Below, piece by piece: positions 41,644 to 49,976 of a DNA stretch of 64,000 nucleotides. The stretch comes from an uncultured Clostridia bacterium (GTDB taxonomy: Bacteria; Bacillota; Clostridia; TANB77; CAG-508), in NCBI GenBank assembly GCA_944386365.1, contig CALXAT010000001.1, positions 1 to 64,000 of the forward strand, in the 5' to 3' direction. The position numbers and the translations under genes are program-made. How positions within the stretch are numbered: position 1 is the stretch's first letter; each line of letters opens with the position of its first letter. The notes below the pieces were generated by a model. The model saw nothing but the letters and a program-made list of their open reading frames with translations. It did not search any database and was not told the DNA's origin.

Positions 41644-42309
41644 ATGAGAATTCGATACAAAAAATGGGCAAGACCAGAATTAGAAGCGAGTCCTTTTTAT
41701 ATAGACAATCCAGAAGAAATGAAAGGAAAATGGAAAGAGTATTTTGGAAATAACCATCCAATTCATTTAGAACTAGGTTGCGGAAAAGGACATTTTATAT
41801 CACAATTAGCTTCTGAAAATCTAGATATCAATTATATAGCCATTGATTTAATAGATGCCATGCTAGGATTGGCTAAAAGAAATGTAGAAGCTATTTATAA
41901 AGAAAAGAATATAGAACCTAAAAACATTGTTTTAACAAGATTTGATATAGAAAGAATCTTATTAATTTTAGATGCACAAGATGAGATTGAAAGAATATAT
42001 ATTAACTTTTGTAATCCTTGGCCAAAAGGAAAACATAGAAAAAAGAGATTAACCCATACAAGACAATTAGAAAAATATAGAGTATTCTTAAAGGAAAATG
42101 GGGAAATCTATTTTAAGACAGATGATGATGGGTTGTTTCATTCTACTCTATTGTATTTGGAAGAAGCAGGTTTTGAAGTACTAAAGAAAACTTATGATTT
42201 GCATGCAGAACCTATATTTGAAAAAAACATAGAGACAGAGCATGAAAAGATGTTTTCAGAACAGGGAATTAAGATTAAAGCATTAATTGCAAGAAAAATT
42301 GAAAAATAG
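41644..42309 (+). CDS. trmB: tRNA (guanine-N7-)-methyltransferase
   Basis: Forms m7G46 in tRNA with S-adenosylmethionine. 221 residues. SAM motif LELGCGKGHFISQLA, AIDLIDAMLGLAKRN (acidic loop), IYINFCNPWPKGKHRKKRLT (the TrmB signature NFxxPWPKxxHxKxR) and YFKTDDDGLFHSTL. ATG 41644 follows GAAGGTAGTC. It directly follows the Rpn remnant and is followed by pyrG with its own promoter. Confidence 0.95.
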   Translation: MRIRYKKWARPELEASPFYIDNPEEMKGKWKEYFGNNHPIHLELGCGKGHFISQLASENLDINYIAIDLIDAMLGLAKRNVEAIYKEKNIEPKNIVLTRFDIERILLILDAQDEIERIYINFCNPWPKGKHRKKRLTHTRQLEKYRVFLKENGEIYFKTDDDGLFHSTLLYLEEAGFEVLKKTYDLHAEPIFEKNIETEHEKMFSEQGIKIKALIARKIEK

Positions 42310-42310
42310 C

Positions 42311-42400
42311 TTGTAATTTATATAAATACGTGCTAAAATAGAAATAGATTAAAAAAAAACCGATTTTTGAAGGGGGAATTTTTTTAATCTTTTTTTAATT
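42311..42400 (+). promoter_or_regulatory. pyrG promoter and terminator-like leader
   Basis: TTGTAA (42311-42316), 17-nt spacer, TAAAAT (42334-42339). The leader then has GATTAAAAAAA (from 42347) complementary to TTTTTTTAATC (ending near 42390), with CC/GGGGG inside the loop side, followed by T7. This looks like an attenuator-type hairpin ahead of the pyrG ribosome site. The classical B. subtilis pyrG start (GGGC reiteration) is not seen. Confidence 0.5.
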
Positions 42401-42462
42401 TTAAAAAACAGATTTCCTATAAATTAAAATTCAGTTGTTTTTTATTTGGAAAGGAGTATTAA

Positions 42463-44067
42463 ATGAACACAAAGTATATTTTTGTAACAGGTGGGGTAGT
42501 ATCAGGACTAGGAAAGGGAATAACAGCAGCTTCGTTAGGTAGGTTATTAAAAAACAGAGGATATAAAGTAACGATTCAAAAATTTGACCCATATATCAAT
42601 GTAGACCCTGGAACGATGAATCCATATGAACATGGAGAAGTTTTTGTAACAGATGATGGTGCAGAAACAGATTTAGATCTAGGACATTATGAAAGATTTA
42701 TAGATGAGAATTTAACGAAAAATTCAAGTGTCACGATGGGACAAATTTATCAACATGTTATCGAAAAGGAAAGAAGAGGAGATTATCTAGGAAAAACTGT
42801 ACAAGTGATTCCACATATTACAAATGAAATCAAAGAAAAAATTTATGGATTTGAAGATACAGACACAGATATTGTGATAACAGAAGTAGGTGGAACGGTA
42901 GGAGATATTGAAGGGCTTTCTATTATAGAAGCAATTAGACAAGTGGGATTGGAGAAAAATAAAGAAGATGTTGTCTATATTCATGTAACTTTATTACCAT
43001 ATATATTTGGTTCTAATGAAATTAAATCAAAACCAACACAACATTCTGTAAAGGAATTACAAAGTTTAGGAATTAAACCAGATATTTTAGTTTGTAGAAC
43101 AGAGCAAGATATTCCAGATACCATAAGAGAAAAATTATCTCTATTCTGCAATGTAAGAAAATCAAGTGTTATTCAAAACAAGACAGCAGATTGTCTTTAT
43201 GCAGTACCATTAATGCTAGAAGAAGAAGGATTAGCAAGAGAAGTTTGTAATCATTTGCATTTAGAAAAATATATACCAGATAATACAAAATGGGAAGAAA
43301 TGATTGAAAATATCAGAAAGATAGATGAAAATAACATTGTTACGATTGGATTGGTTGGAAAATATGTAAAATTGGAAGATTCTTATATCTCTGTTATTGA
43401 AAGTTTATATCATGCAGGATTTGCCAATAATGTAAAAGTAAAAGTAAAATTAATAGATTCTGAAAAAATCACAAGAGAAAACGCAGAAGAACAATTAAAA
43501 GGCATAGATGGTGTCGTTATTCCAGGTGGATTTGGAGACAGAGGAATTAATGGAATGATAGAAACGGTAAGATATGTAAGAGAAAATCATATTCCATTTT
43601 TAGGCATCTGTCTAGGAATGCAAATGGCTGTTGTGGAATTTGCAAGAGATGTTTTAGGAATTAAAGATGCAGATTCAGAAGAATTTAATAAAGAAACGAA
43701 AAATCAAGTTATTCATATTATGGAAGAACAGAAGAAAGTACATAAAAAAGGTGGAACAATGAGATTAGGTGCATATCCATGCGTTATAAAAGAGGGAACA
43801 TTGGCAGAAAAACTTTATGGAACAACAGAAATCTCAGAAAGACATAGACATAGATTTGAATATAATAATGATTATAGAGAAAGATTAGAAAAAGCAGGAT
43901 TAAAAATATCTGGAACTTCACCAGATGGTTTGTTAGTAGAAATGGTAGAAATACCAGAACATCCATATTTTATTGGAGGACAATTCCATCCAGAGTTAAA
44001 ATCAAGACCGAATAGACCAGCACCATTATTTGTAGGATTAGTGGAAGCAGCCAAAAAGAGAATATAA
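42463..44067 (+). CDS. pyrG: CTP synthase
   Basis: Amidates UTP to CTP using glutamine. 534 residues. The N-terminal synthetase domain has [40 protein letters not shown] and [10 protein letters not shown]. The glutamine amidotransferase domain has the nucleophile Cys in [19 protein letters not shown] and the His/Glu pair in [12 protein letters not shown]. The gene is complete; AAAGGAG precedes ATG 42463. A terminator follows. Confidence 0.98.
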   Translation: MNTKYIFVTGGVVSGLGKGITAASLGRLLKNRGYKVTIQKFDPYINVDPGTMNPYEHGEVFVTDDGAETDLDLGHYERFIDENLTKNSSVTMGQIYQHVIEKERRGDYLGKTVQVIPHITNEIKEKIYGFEDTDTDIVITEVGGTVGDIEGLSIIEAIRQVGLEKNKEDVVYIHVTLLPYIFGSNEIKSKPTQHSVKELQSLGIKPDILVCRTEQDIPDTIREKLSLFCNVRKSSVIQNKTADCLYAVPLMLEEEGLAREVCNHLHLEKYIPDNTKWEEMIENIRKIDENNIVTIGLVGKYVKLEDSYISVIESLYHAGFANNVKVKVKLIDSEKITRENAEEQLKGIDGVVIPGGFGDRGINGMIETVRYVRENHIPFLGICLGMQMAVVEFARDVLGIKDADSEEFNKETKNQVIHIMEEQKKVHKKGGTMRLGAYPCVIKEGTLAEKLYGTTEISERHRHRFEYNNDYRERLEKAGLKISGTSPDGLLVEMVEIPEHPYFIGGQFHPELKSRPNRPAPLFVGLVEAAKKRI

Positions 44068-44080
44068 AAAATAAAAAGAG

Positions 44081-44121
44081 AAAGAGGAAGAGCTCTTATA
44101 ACGAGAACTCTTCCTCTTTTT
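44081..44121 (+). terminator. terminator after pyrG
   Basis: AAAGAGGAAGAG pairs with CTCTTCCTCTTT around a 15-nt loop, then T run. Confidence 0.88.
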
Positions 44122-44143
44122 AGAGGTTTGGTTGCTTAACACA

Positions 44144-44491
44144 TCAGCCTTTTTTCAGAATGGACTTAAGGTGATCTATCAGCACATCAACAGAATAGAA
44201 GAAAACACTTTTTTCACCTTCTCGGTTAAGAAAGCGGATAACGGCGATTCCTCTTTCTGATTTCTCCATATTTTTGACCAATGAAAGGTCATAAGGCTTT
44301 TGCCCTAAAATAAATGGAGATTCACAGTAAATCCGATCCTTTTTAACAGTTGTAATGACTGTCAAAGGGAAGATACGTTTGTCTTTTTTGACAAAGTTCA
44401 ATAAAATCTTGCAGGATGTTTTGTTATTTAAGACGCTATCCCGCACTGCAAAAAAGCTAATGTCATCAATGTCATTTTCGTAGTTGTCCAT
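44144..44491 (-). CDS. orphan hypothetical protein (115 aa), atypical composition
   Basis: Soluble alpha/beta protein (DISFFAVRDSVLNNKTSCKI, FPLTVITTVKKDRIYCESPF, RGIAVIRFLNREGEKSVFFY). The second part looks like repeated short strands, but no family is recognised. It is richer in GC and in codons such as CTG, CGG and GTC than pyrG next door. It has its own promoter (44570-44598), a GAAAGGGGTTG site and convergent position relative to pyrG. Confidence 0.6.
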   Translation of the reverse strand: MDNYENDIDDISFFAVRDSVLNNKTSCKILLNFVKKDKRIFPLTVITTVKKDRIYCESPFILGQKPYDLSLVKNMEKSERGIAVIRFLNREGEKSVFFYSVDVLIDHLKSILKKG

Positions 44492-44569
44492 CTCTACAAC
44501 CCCTTTCGCAAGATAAATCCTGCGTCCTTTCTTATATATTTTTGTAGCTATATATAAGCCACTATTTTA

Positions 44570-44598
44570 ATTATACCACATTTTAACTATAATATCAA
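44570..44598 (-). promoter_or_regulatory. promoter of the gene at 44144
   Basis: On the minus strand TTGATA (44598-44593), 17-nt spacer, TATAAT (44575-44570). Confidence 0.7.
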
Positions 44599-44642
44599 TG
44601 GATACAGGTAAGAGAGGATATCACGCAATAAATAAGAAAGTA

Positions 44643-44672
44643 TTTACAAAAGTATTTTATATATGATATAAT
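44643..44672 (+). promoter_or_regulatory. promoter of the gene at 44712
   Basis: TTTACA (44643-44648), 18-nt spacer, TATAAT (44667-44672). Confidence 0.65.
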
Positions 44673-44711
44673 AATTAAGTACGAAAGCAAATCAAAAGGT
44701 GGGAATTAAAT

Positions 44712-45047
44712 ATGACAGTACTTATTGCAGTAATATATATATTAATACTCGTAATTTTTGCACTTGTGGCATATGCTGTTATGCAAATAAAAATGTTTGG
44801 AATGAAAGTGAAAGATTTCTGGGGATTTATTGAAGCAAATCAAATGTTAGATAGGCTATATATGTTTGCAAAACAATATGAAAAAATGACGCCACAAGAA
44901 CAGGTTATCTATTTATCAGAAGCAGAGAAAATTTTTAAAGCATTTGATAAAGTACCAGATGAATTATGGGAAGAAGAATATGATAAATATAAAGAAGTTC
45001 TAAATAAATATAATGATATTAGAATGTTACGTTGGACATCTAATTAA
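44712..45047 (+). CDS. small bitopic membrane protein (111 aa)
   Basis: One N-terminal membrane helix (VLIAVIYILILVIFALVAYA), then a cytosolic helical region (FWGFIEANQMLDRLYMFAKQ, EQVIYLSEAEKIFKAFDKVP, ELWEEEYDKYKEVLNKYNDI). No family known to me; typical of small Clostridia-specific proteins. AAAGGTGGG precedes ATG 44712. Monocistronic with promoter and terminator. Confidence 0.65.
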   Translation: MTVLIAVIYILILVIFALVAYAVMQIKMFGMKVKDFWGFIEANQMLDRLYMFAKQYEKMTPQEQVIYLSEAEKIFKAFDKVPDELWEEEYDKYKEVLNKYNDIRMLRWTSN

Positions 45048-45062
45048 AGTCATAAAGTATAT

Positions 45063-45095
45063 AAAAAAATCCAGTTTAAAAAACTGGATTTTTAA
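45063..45095. terminator. terminator between convergent genes
   Basis: AAATCCAGTTT pairs with AAACTGGATTT, A run on the left and T run on the right; serves both directions. Confidence 0.85.
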
Positions 45096-45121
45096 TATAT
45101 TTAAATATTATGTAAGATAAA

Positions 45122-46060
45122 TTATTCTTCTACTTTTTCAGTCTTTTTGGTTGTTTTTGTTTTTTTATCATCAGTCATAACTTCTTTAATAGCACCTAAA
45201 CTACTTAATGCACTGGTTGCTTCAAATGGAATAAATACTTTATTAGCTTCACCATCAGCAACTTTTTCTAATGCCTCTAGAGATTTTAATTGAACTAATT
45301 TTTCATCAGGATTAGATTTTTTAATAGCGTCATATACCATTTGAATTTCTTTAGCTTTTGCATCAGCGACTTCTTTTATAGCTTGTGCTTCACCGACAGC
45401 TCTTCTTATTTGAGATTCTTTGTCAGCTTCTGCTTCTAAGATAGCTGCTTGTTTTTTACCTTCTGCAATGGTGATAGCAGATTGTCTTTGTGCTTCAGCT
45501 TCCAAAATTAAAGCTCTTTTATTTCTTTCAGCATTCATTTCTTTTTCCATGGCATCTCGAACATCAGCTGGTGGCTCAATATCTTTGATTTCTACTCTGT
45601 CGATTTTACATCCCCATCTATCAGTAGCTTCATCAAGAACAGCTCTTAATTTTGTATTAATGCCATCTCTTGAACTAAAGGTTTCATCTAAATCCATTTT
45701 ACCAATAATATCACGGATTGTTGTAATTGCTAAATATTCAATACCTTTTTTCAAACTTTGAATTTCATAAACTGCTTTTGCAGGGTCTGTTATTTGATAG
45801 AAAACAACTGTATCAATTGTAATTGTAACATTATCTTTTGTAATAACACTTTGAGGTGGAATATCCATTGTTTGTTGTTTTAAACTTACGACACTTCTTA
45901 CATGATCAAAAAATGGAATGATAATGGTAAGACCAGCGTCAGCTACTTTATAAAATTTACCTAATCTTTCAATGATATATACCTCAGATTGTTTAACGAT
46001 TTTTATTGACATAAATGCTATCACTAATATGATAACAAGTAATATTACTAAAAAAATCAT
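45122..46060 (-). CDS. SPFH/stomatin-family membrane protein (QmcA-like)
   Basis: 312 residues. An N-terminal membrane hairpin (FLVILLVIILVIAFMSIKIV), then the band 7 domain (SEVYIIERLGKFYKVADAGL, KQQTMDIPPQSVITKDNVTI, AVYEIQSLKKGIEYLAITTI). A long Ala/Glu-rich coiled coil follows (EAEAQRQSAITIAEGKKQAA), with a Lys-rich tail. Such proteins build ring scaffolds in membrane microdomains and are regularly paired with NfeD, as here. The order on the minus strand is nfeD, micro-ORF, SPFH, in one operon. Confidence 0.92.
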   Translation of the reverse strand: MIFLVILLVIILVIAFMSIKIVKQSEVYIIERLGKFYKVADAGLTIIIPFFDHVRSVVSLKQQTMDIPPQSVITKDNVTITIDTVVFYQITDPAKAVYEIQSLKKGIEYLAITTIRDIIGKMDLDETFSSRDGINTKLRAVLDEATDRWGCKIDRVEIKDIEPPADVRDAMEKEMNAERNKRALILEAEAQRQSAITIAEGKKQAAILEAEADKESQIRRAVGEAQAIKEVADAKAKEIQMVYDAIKKSNPDEKLVQLKSLEALEKVADGEANKVFIPFEATSALSSLGAIKEVMTDDKKTKTTKKTEKVEE

Positions 46061-46127
46061 AAAACTTCCTCCTTTTAAACATCCTTATTTTATATAAATA
46101 ATAAAAAATTATAAACTATATTATAAA

Positions 46128-46199
46128 CTATTTTTTTGACGAAAAGTAAATTATTAAAACGATAATTAGTATTAATAATAGCAATATTCCAAAAAGCAT
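46128..46199 (-). CDS. 23-residue membrane micropeptide between nfeD and SPFH genes
   Basis: ATG 46199 with AAAGGGGTG ending 5 nt upstream, stop TAG at 46128. The product MLFGILLLLILIIVLIIYF then SSKK is a single hydrophobic helix with a basic end. It sits alone in the 169-bp gap of the nfeD-SPFH operon, with an SPFH ribosome site further downstream. Size, composition and a strong ribosome site favour real translation; homology is untested. Confidence 0.55.
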   Translation of the reverse strand: MLFGILLLLILIIVLIIYFSSKK

Positions 46200-46229
46200 A
46201 AACACACCCCTTTAAATTAATATATAGAT

Positions 46230-46664
46230 TTATTTAGAAATAGGTGAAACAATCGCTTTAACACCATCTATTTTAGTTACTTCTACTTCAGTGCCTTTTT
46301 CAATGTTAGAACCATCAATGCCTTCAGCAGACCATACTTCACCATCAACTTTAATTTGTCCTACGCCGTTAATAGAGTCTATATCTTTAATAACAATTGC
46401 TTTTTTTCCAATAATAGAAAAAGCATTTGTTTTTTCAGTACTTGTATTTTTGTTTACGAATTTTTTTACAAAAGGTTTAGTCGCTAAAATTAAAACCGCA
46501 GATAAAATAACAAATACAGTTCCTTGAATCATTAAGTTATCTGTAAAAAAACTAACACACATTGTAATTAAACCTGCAACGCCTAACCAAAATACTAAAA
46601 AACCAGTTGTTATAATTTCTGCTATAAAAAATATTCCTGAAGCAACTAGCCAAAATTGCCACAT
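46230..46664 (-). CDS. NfeD family membrane protein
   Basis: 144 residues: three to four membrane helices (FWLVASGIFFIAEIITTGFL, VAGLITMCVSFFTDNLMIQG, VILSAVLILATKPFVKKFVN), then a C-terminal OB-fold domain (GKKAIVIKDIDSINGVGQIK, EVEVTKIDGVKAIVSPI). This is the short NfeD form without the protease domain. It partners SPFH proteins in many bacteria. AAAGGAGG precedes ATG 46664; first gene of the minus-strand operon. Confidence 0.9.
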   Translation of the reverse strand: MWQFWLVASGIFFIAEIITTGFLVFWLGVAGLITMCVSFFTDNLMIQGTVFVILSAVLILATKPFVKKFVNKNTSTEKTNAFSIIGKKAIVIKDIDSINGVGQIKVDGEVWSAEGIDGSNIEKGTEVEVTKIDGVKAIVSPISK

Positions 46665-46808
46665 AAATAAATCCTCCTTTTTAAACTCACACTATATATA
46701 TTATACTATAAAAAATGGAAAAAATAAAGGGTTTTGGGAAAAATAGTCATAAGAATTATACCTATAAGAACATTTCTATTTTGCTAATAAAATAATTATG
46801 TATAAAAC

Positions 46809-46837
46809 TTGTAATTAAACTGAAAAAATGATATAGT
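46809..46837 (+). promoter_or_regulatory. promoter of the gene at 46867
   Basis: TTGTAA (46809-46814), 17-nt spacer, TATAGT (46832-46837). Confidence 0.65.
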
Positions 46838-46866
46838 AATAAAGAATTTAACAAAGGAGAAATAGT

Positions 46867-47373
46867 ATGGAAATTTTAGATAATAAATATAGAAAAAATC
46901 AAAAAGGTATAACATTAATTGCTTTAGTTATAACCATTATAGTGTTACTAATATTAGCAGGTATAACGATCAATATGGGAAAAGAAGGCATTAGTGAGTC
47001 AAAGGAAGATGCATTATTAAGTGAATTAGGAATCGTTCAAAATGCAGTTTTACAAAGAAAAACAAAAGTGGATTTAACAAATGAAAAATATCCAGGGCAA
47101 ACAATTACGGAAGCTGGTATAAATTTAAATAATGTTATCTCTAATATGAATGCCAATAAAGCTTCAGGAGAAGATACGGTAGAAAAAAAAGATACAAATG
47201 ACCAGGATTATTATATATTAACCAATTCTAATAATGGATTAAGTGATTTAGGTATTACAAATTCAGAAGATGAATATATTGTAAATTATGAAACAGGAGA
47301 AGTTTTCAATTATACAACAAATGTAACGAAAACGGGAAAACCATTATATGTATATGCAAGAGAATTAGAATAA
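46867..47373 (+). CDS. prepilin-headed small surface protein (168 aa)
   Basis: Head NQKGITLIALVITIIVLLIL as in the proteins at 18743, 60080 and 62229, followed by a compact domain (SKEDALLSELGIVQNAVLQR, ISNMNANKASGEDTVEKKDT, DEYIVNYETGEVFNYTTNVT). It resembles a pseudopilin: N-terminal helix, then a small beta domain. Lacks Glu5. AAAGGAG precedes ATG 46867. It ends 16 bp before murB and is probably co-transcribed with it. Confidence 0.75.
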   Translation: MEILDNKYRKNQKGITLIALVITIIVLLILAGITINMGKEGISESKEDALLSELGIVQNAVLQRKTKVDLTNEKYPGQTITEAGINLNNVISNMNANKASGEDTVEKKDTNDQDYYILTNSNNGLSDLGITNSEDEYIVNYETGEVFNYTTNVTKTGKPLYVYARELE

Positions 47374-47389
47374 ATGGAGGAGAGTTGTT

Positions 47390-48310
47390 ATGACAGAAGA
47401 ATTAAAAAAACAAATACTAGAATTAGGAATACCAGAAGAAAAAATACAATTTGATGAACTAATGTCAAAACATACTACCTTTAAAGTTGGAGGACTAGCA
47501 GAATGTTACATAAAAATAGATAACATAAAGGATTTAAGAACTATATTAAAATTTGCGAAAGAAAATCAAATACCAATAACGGTATTAGGAAATGGCAGTA
47601 ATGTATTAGTTTTGGATAAAGGTATAAAAGGGATTGTGCTAAATATTCGATTTAATAAAATTGAAATCATGAATTTTGGAGATAAAATTTATGCCAATAT
47701 TGGAGCAGGTGTCAAAATTTCTATTTTTGCACATCTACTTCTAAAAAATGAAATAACAGGATTTGAAGAATTATCTGGAATACCAGGAACAATTGGTGGT
47801 GCTGTTAGGATGAATGCCGGAGCACATGGCAAAGAGTTTAAAGATATTGTTAATACAGTGACTTGTATGGATTATGATGGAAATATCAAACAATTTGAAA
47901 ATAAAGATATGCAATTTGCCTATAGAAGCAGTATGTTAAAAAAAGAGAATTATATTGTTTTAGAAGTGGGAATGCAATTCCAAAAAGGAATAGAAAAAGA
48001 GATAAAAGAAAAAATGGAGGAATATGCAACTTATAGGAAAGAAAAACAGCCAATAGAATATCCTAGTGCAGGAAGCACATTTAAAAGAGGTGCTGATTTT
48101 ATAACAGCAAAATTAATTGATGAAGCTGGATTAAAAGGATATAGTATAGGAGGTGCTGAAGTTTCTAGTAAGCATGCTGGATTTATTATAAATAAAGGAG
48201 ATGCAACAGCTAAAGACATATTAGATTTAATTGAATATGTAAAAAATACAATATACGAAAAATTTAATAAGAAAATAGAATTAGAAATAGAGATTATGGG
48301 AGAGAATTAA
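47390..48310 (+). CDS. murB: UDP-N-acetylenolpyruvoylglucosamine reductase
   Basis: FAD enzyme making UDP-N-acetylmuramate. 306 residues, type II MurB (short form of Gram-positives). Motifs: FKVGGLAECYIKIDN, TVLGNGSNVLVLDKGIKGIV (FAD), ELSGIPGTIGGAVRMNAGAHG and YPSAGSTFKRGADFITAKLI (active-site Ser) with VSSKHAGFIINKG. GGAGGAG precedes ATG 47390. It is followed 1 nt later by yvcK. Confidence 0.96.
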   Translation: MTEELKKQILELGIPEEKIQFDELMSKHTTFKVGGLAECYIKIDNIKDLRTILKFAKENQIPITVLGNGSNVLVLDKGIKGIVLNIRFNKIEIMNFGDKIYANIGAGVKISIFAHLLLKNEITGFEELSGIPGTIGGAVRMNAGAHGKEFKDIVNTVTCMDYDGNIKQFENKDMQFAYRSSMLKKENYIVLEVGMQFQKGIEKEIKEKMEEYATYRKEKQPIEYPSAGSTFKRGADFITAKLIDEAGLKGYSIGGAEVSSKHAGFIINKGDATAKDILDLIEYVKNTIYEKFNKKIELEIEIMGEN

Positions 48311-48311
48311 G

Positions 48312-49961
48312 ATGAGTGGTTTTATGCAATGGTTTAAGTCAAGTACAAAAATGAAAAGATGGGTATTTTTAATTTTAATAGGCATTGTATTATGTTGTTA
48401 TGGAATAGCAGAAATATTGGTATTAAAAGAGATATCTTTTCAACAAGTGGGAAAGGTTGTTGCTATTTTTGTGGTAGGATTTGTAGCAATCGTTGTAGGT
48501 TTGGTATATATTAATAAAAGAACATTAGAAGTATTAATAGAATCTACAGATGACAGGATGGAAAATAAAAAGAATATAAATATAAATTCCTTAATATTTA
48601 ATAGGAAAATATATGATAAAGGACCCAATATTGTTGTCATAGGTGGAGGAACAGGATTAAACACAGTTCTTTCGGGATTAAAAAAATATACAAGTAACTT
48701 AACAGCAATTGTAACTGTATCTGACTATGGAGAGGAGATAACCAATTCCAGAAAAGAATTACAAACATTACCACTTAATGATATAAAAGATAGTATTGTT
48801 GCATTATCTAAAAAGGATGAACAGGTAGAAAAATTATTTAATTATGAATTTAAAACAGGAAAATTAAGAGGCTTAGATTTTTCCGATATATACTTTTTAG
48901 CCATGAAAGAGATAAATGGGAATTTTGAAGATTCTATTATCAAAAGTAATGAAGTCATTAATATGGTAGGAAAAGTTATACCAGTTACACTAGATGAAAT
49001 GAAAATTGTTGCAGAACTTGCAAATGGTTATATTGTAGAAGAAAAATCAAGAATACCAGAAGTGGTTTCCGAAAAATTGACGAAAATTAATAGAATTATG
49101 ATAAGCCCACCAAATTGTAAACCAGCACCAGGAGTTGTAGAAGCAATAAAAGCCGCTGATTGTATTATTATCGGTCCAGGTAGCTTATACACAAATGTCA
49201 TACCAAATCTTTTAGTAAATGGTGTAAACAAAGCGGTAAAAGAAAGTACAGCCATAAAAGTATATATTAGCAATATTATGACAGAACCAGGGCAAACAGA
49301 CAATTATAGTGTAGCAGATCATTTAAATGCAATTATAGAACATTGTGGACAAGGGATTATTGATTATTGTATTTATGATACAGGAGAAATTATACCAGAA
49401 TTTATAAAGAAATATAATTTAGAAGGACAAGATATTGTAGAACAAGATGTTGATAAAATAAAAGGCATTAAATTCTTACAAAGAAATTTATCTATGATAG
49501 ATGGTGAATTTATTAGACATGATCCAAACTTAGTAGCTGCTTCTATCATTGAGTTAATCTGTGATGATTTAAAATATCAGGATAAACAAAATGATCCACA
49601 ATATTTAATGTTAAATACAAAATTACAAGAGGAAAAAAGAATTAATAAAAAGAAAAAAGCATTTGCTAAGAAAAATAGAAAAGGAAAGAAAATAGAAGAA
49701 AAACCGAGAAGAGGAAAAAGTAAATTTAGCAATAAATATAGTGAAAGAATTGCTTCAATAAGAGAAGCAGATGAAAAAGCAAGAAGAAAAATTGAAAAGG
49801 AAAGTGCAAGAAGAAAAAGCACAAAAGTAACCAAAAATGAAAATAGAAATACAGGAAGTTCAAAACCAAAAAGTGCAAGAGGAAAAAGAACAAAAAGTAA
49901 AACAGAGATAAGAGAAGAAATGTTAAAAACACTGAATGATAGTATATATAAAAATAAATAA
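48312..49961 (+). CDS. yvcK: YvcK/GlmR-family protein with membrane head and basic tail (549 aa)
   Basis: The core (about residues 105-440) is the UDP-sugar-binding YvcK/CofD-like fold: VVIGGGTGLNTVLSGLKKYT, TVSDYGEEITNSRKELQTLP, IIGPGSLYTNVIPNLLVNG and AVKESTAIKVYISNIMTEPG. YvcK proteins adjust carbon flow toward wall precursors. Unlike B. subtilis YvcK (about 320 residues) this one has two N-terminal membrane helices (VFLILIGIVLCCYGIAEILV, AIFVVGFVAIVVGLVYI) and a strongly basic tail of about 90 residues. It is coupled to murB, but rapZ and whiA, frequent neighbours, are missing. Confidence 0.9.
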   Translation: MSGFMQWFKSSTKMKRWVFLILIGIVLCCYGIAEILVLKEISFQQVGKVVAIFVVGFVAIVVGLVYINKRTLEVLIESTDDRMENKKNININSLIFNRKIYDKGPNIVVIGGGTGLNTVLSGLKKYTSNLTAIVTVSDYGEEITNSRKELQTLPLNDIKDSIVALSKKDEQVEKLFNYEFKTGKLRGLDFSDIYFLAMKEINGNFEDSIIKSNEVINMVGKVIPVTLDEMKIVAELANGYIVEEKSRIPEVVSEKLTKINRIMISPPNCKPAPGVVEAIKAADCIIIGPGSLYTNVIPNLLVNGVNKAVKESTAIKVYISNIMTEPGQTDNYSVADHLNAIIEHCGQGIIDYCIYDTGEIIPEFIKKYNLEGQDIVEQDVDKIKGIKFLQRNLSMIDGEFIRHDPNLVAASIIELICDDLKYQDKQNDPQYLMLNTKLQEEKRINKKKKAFAKKNRKGKKIEEKPRRGKSKFSNKYSERIASIREADEKARRKIEKESARRKSTKVTKNENRNTGSSKPKSARGKRTKSKTEIREEMLKTLNDSIYKNK

Positions 49962-49976
49962 GATACGGAGGATATT

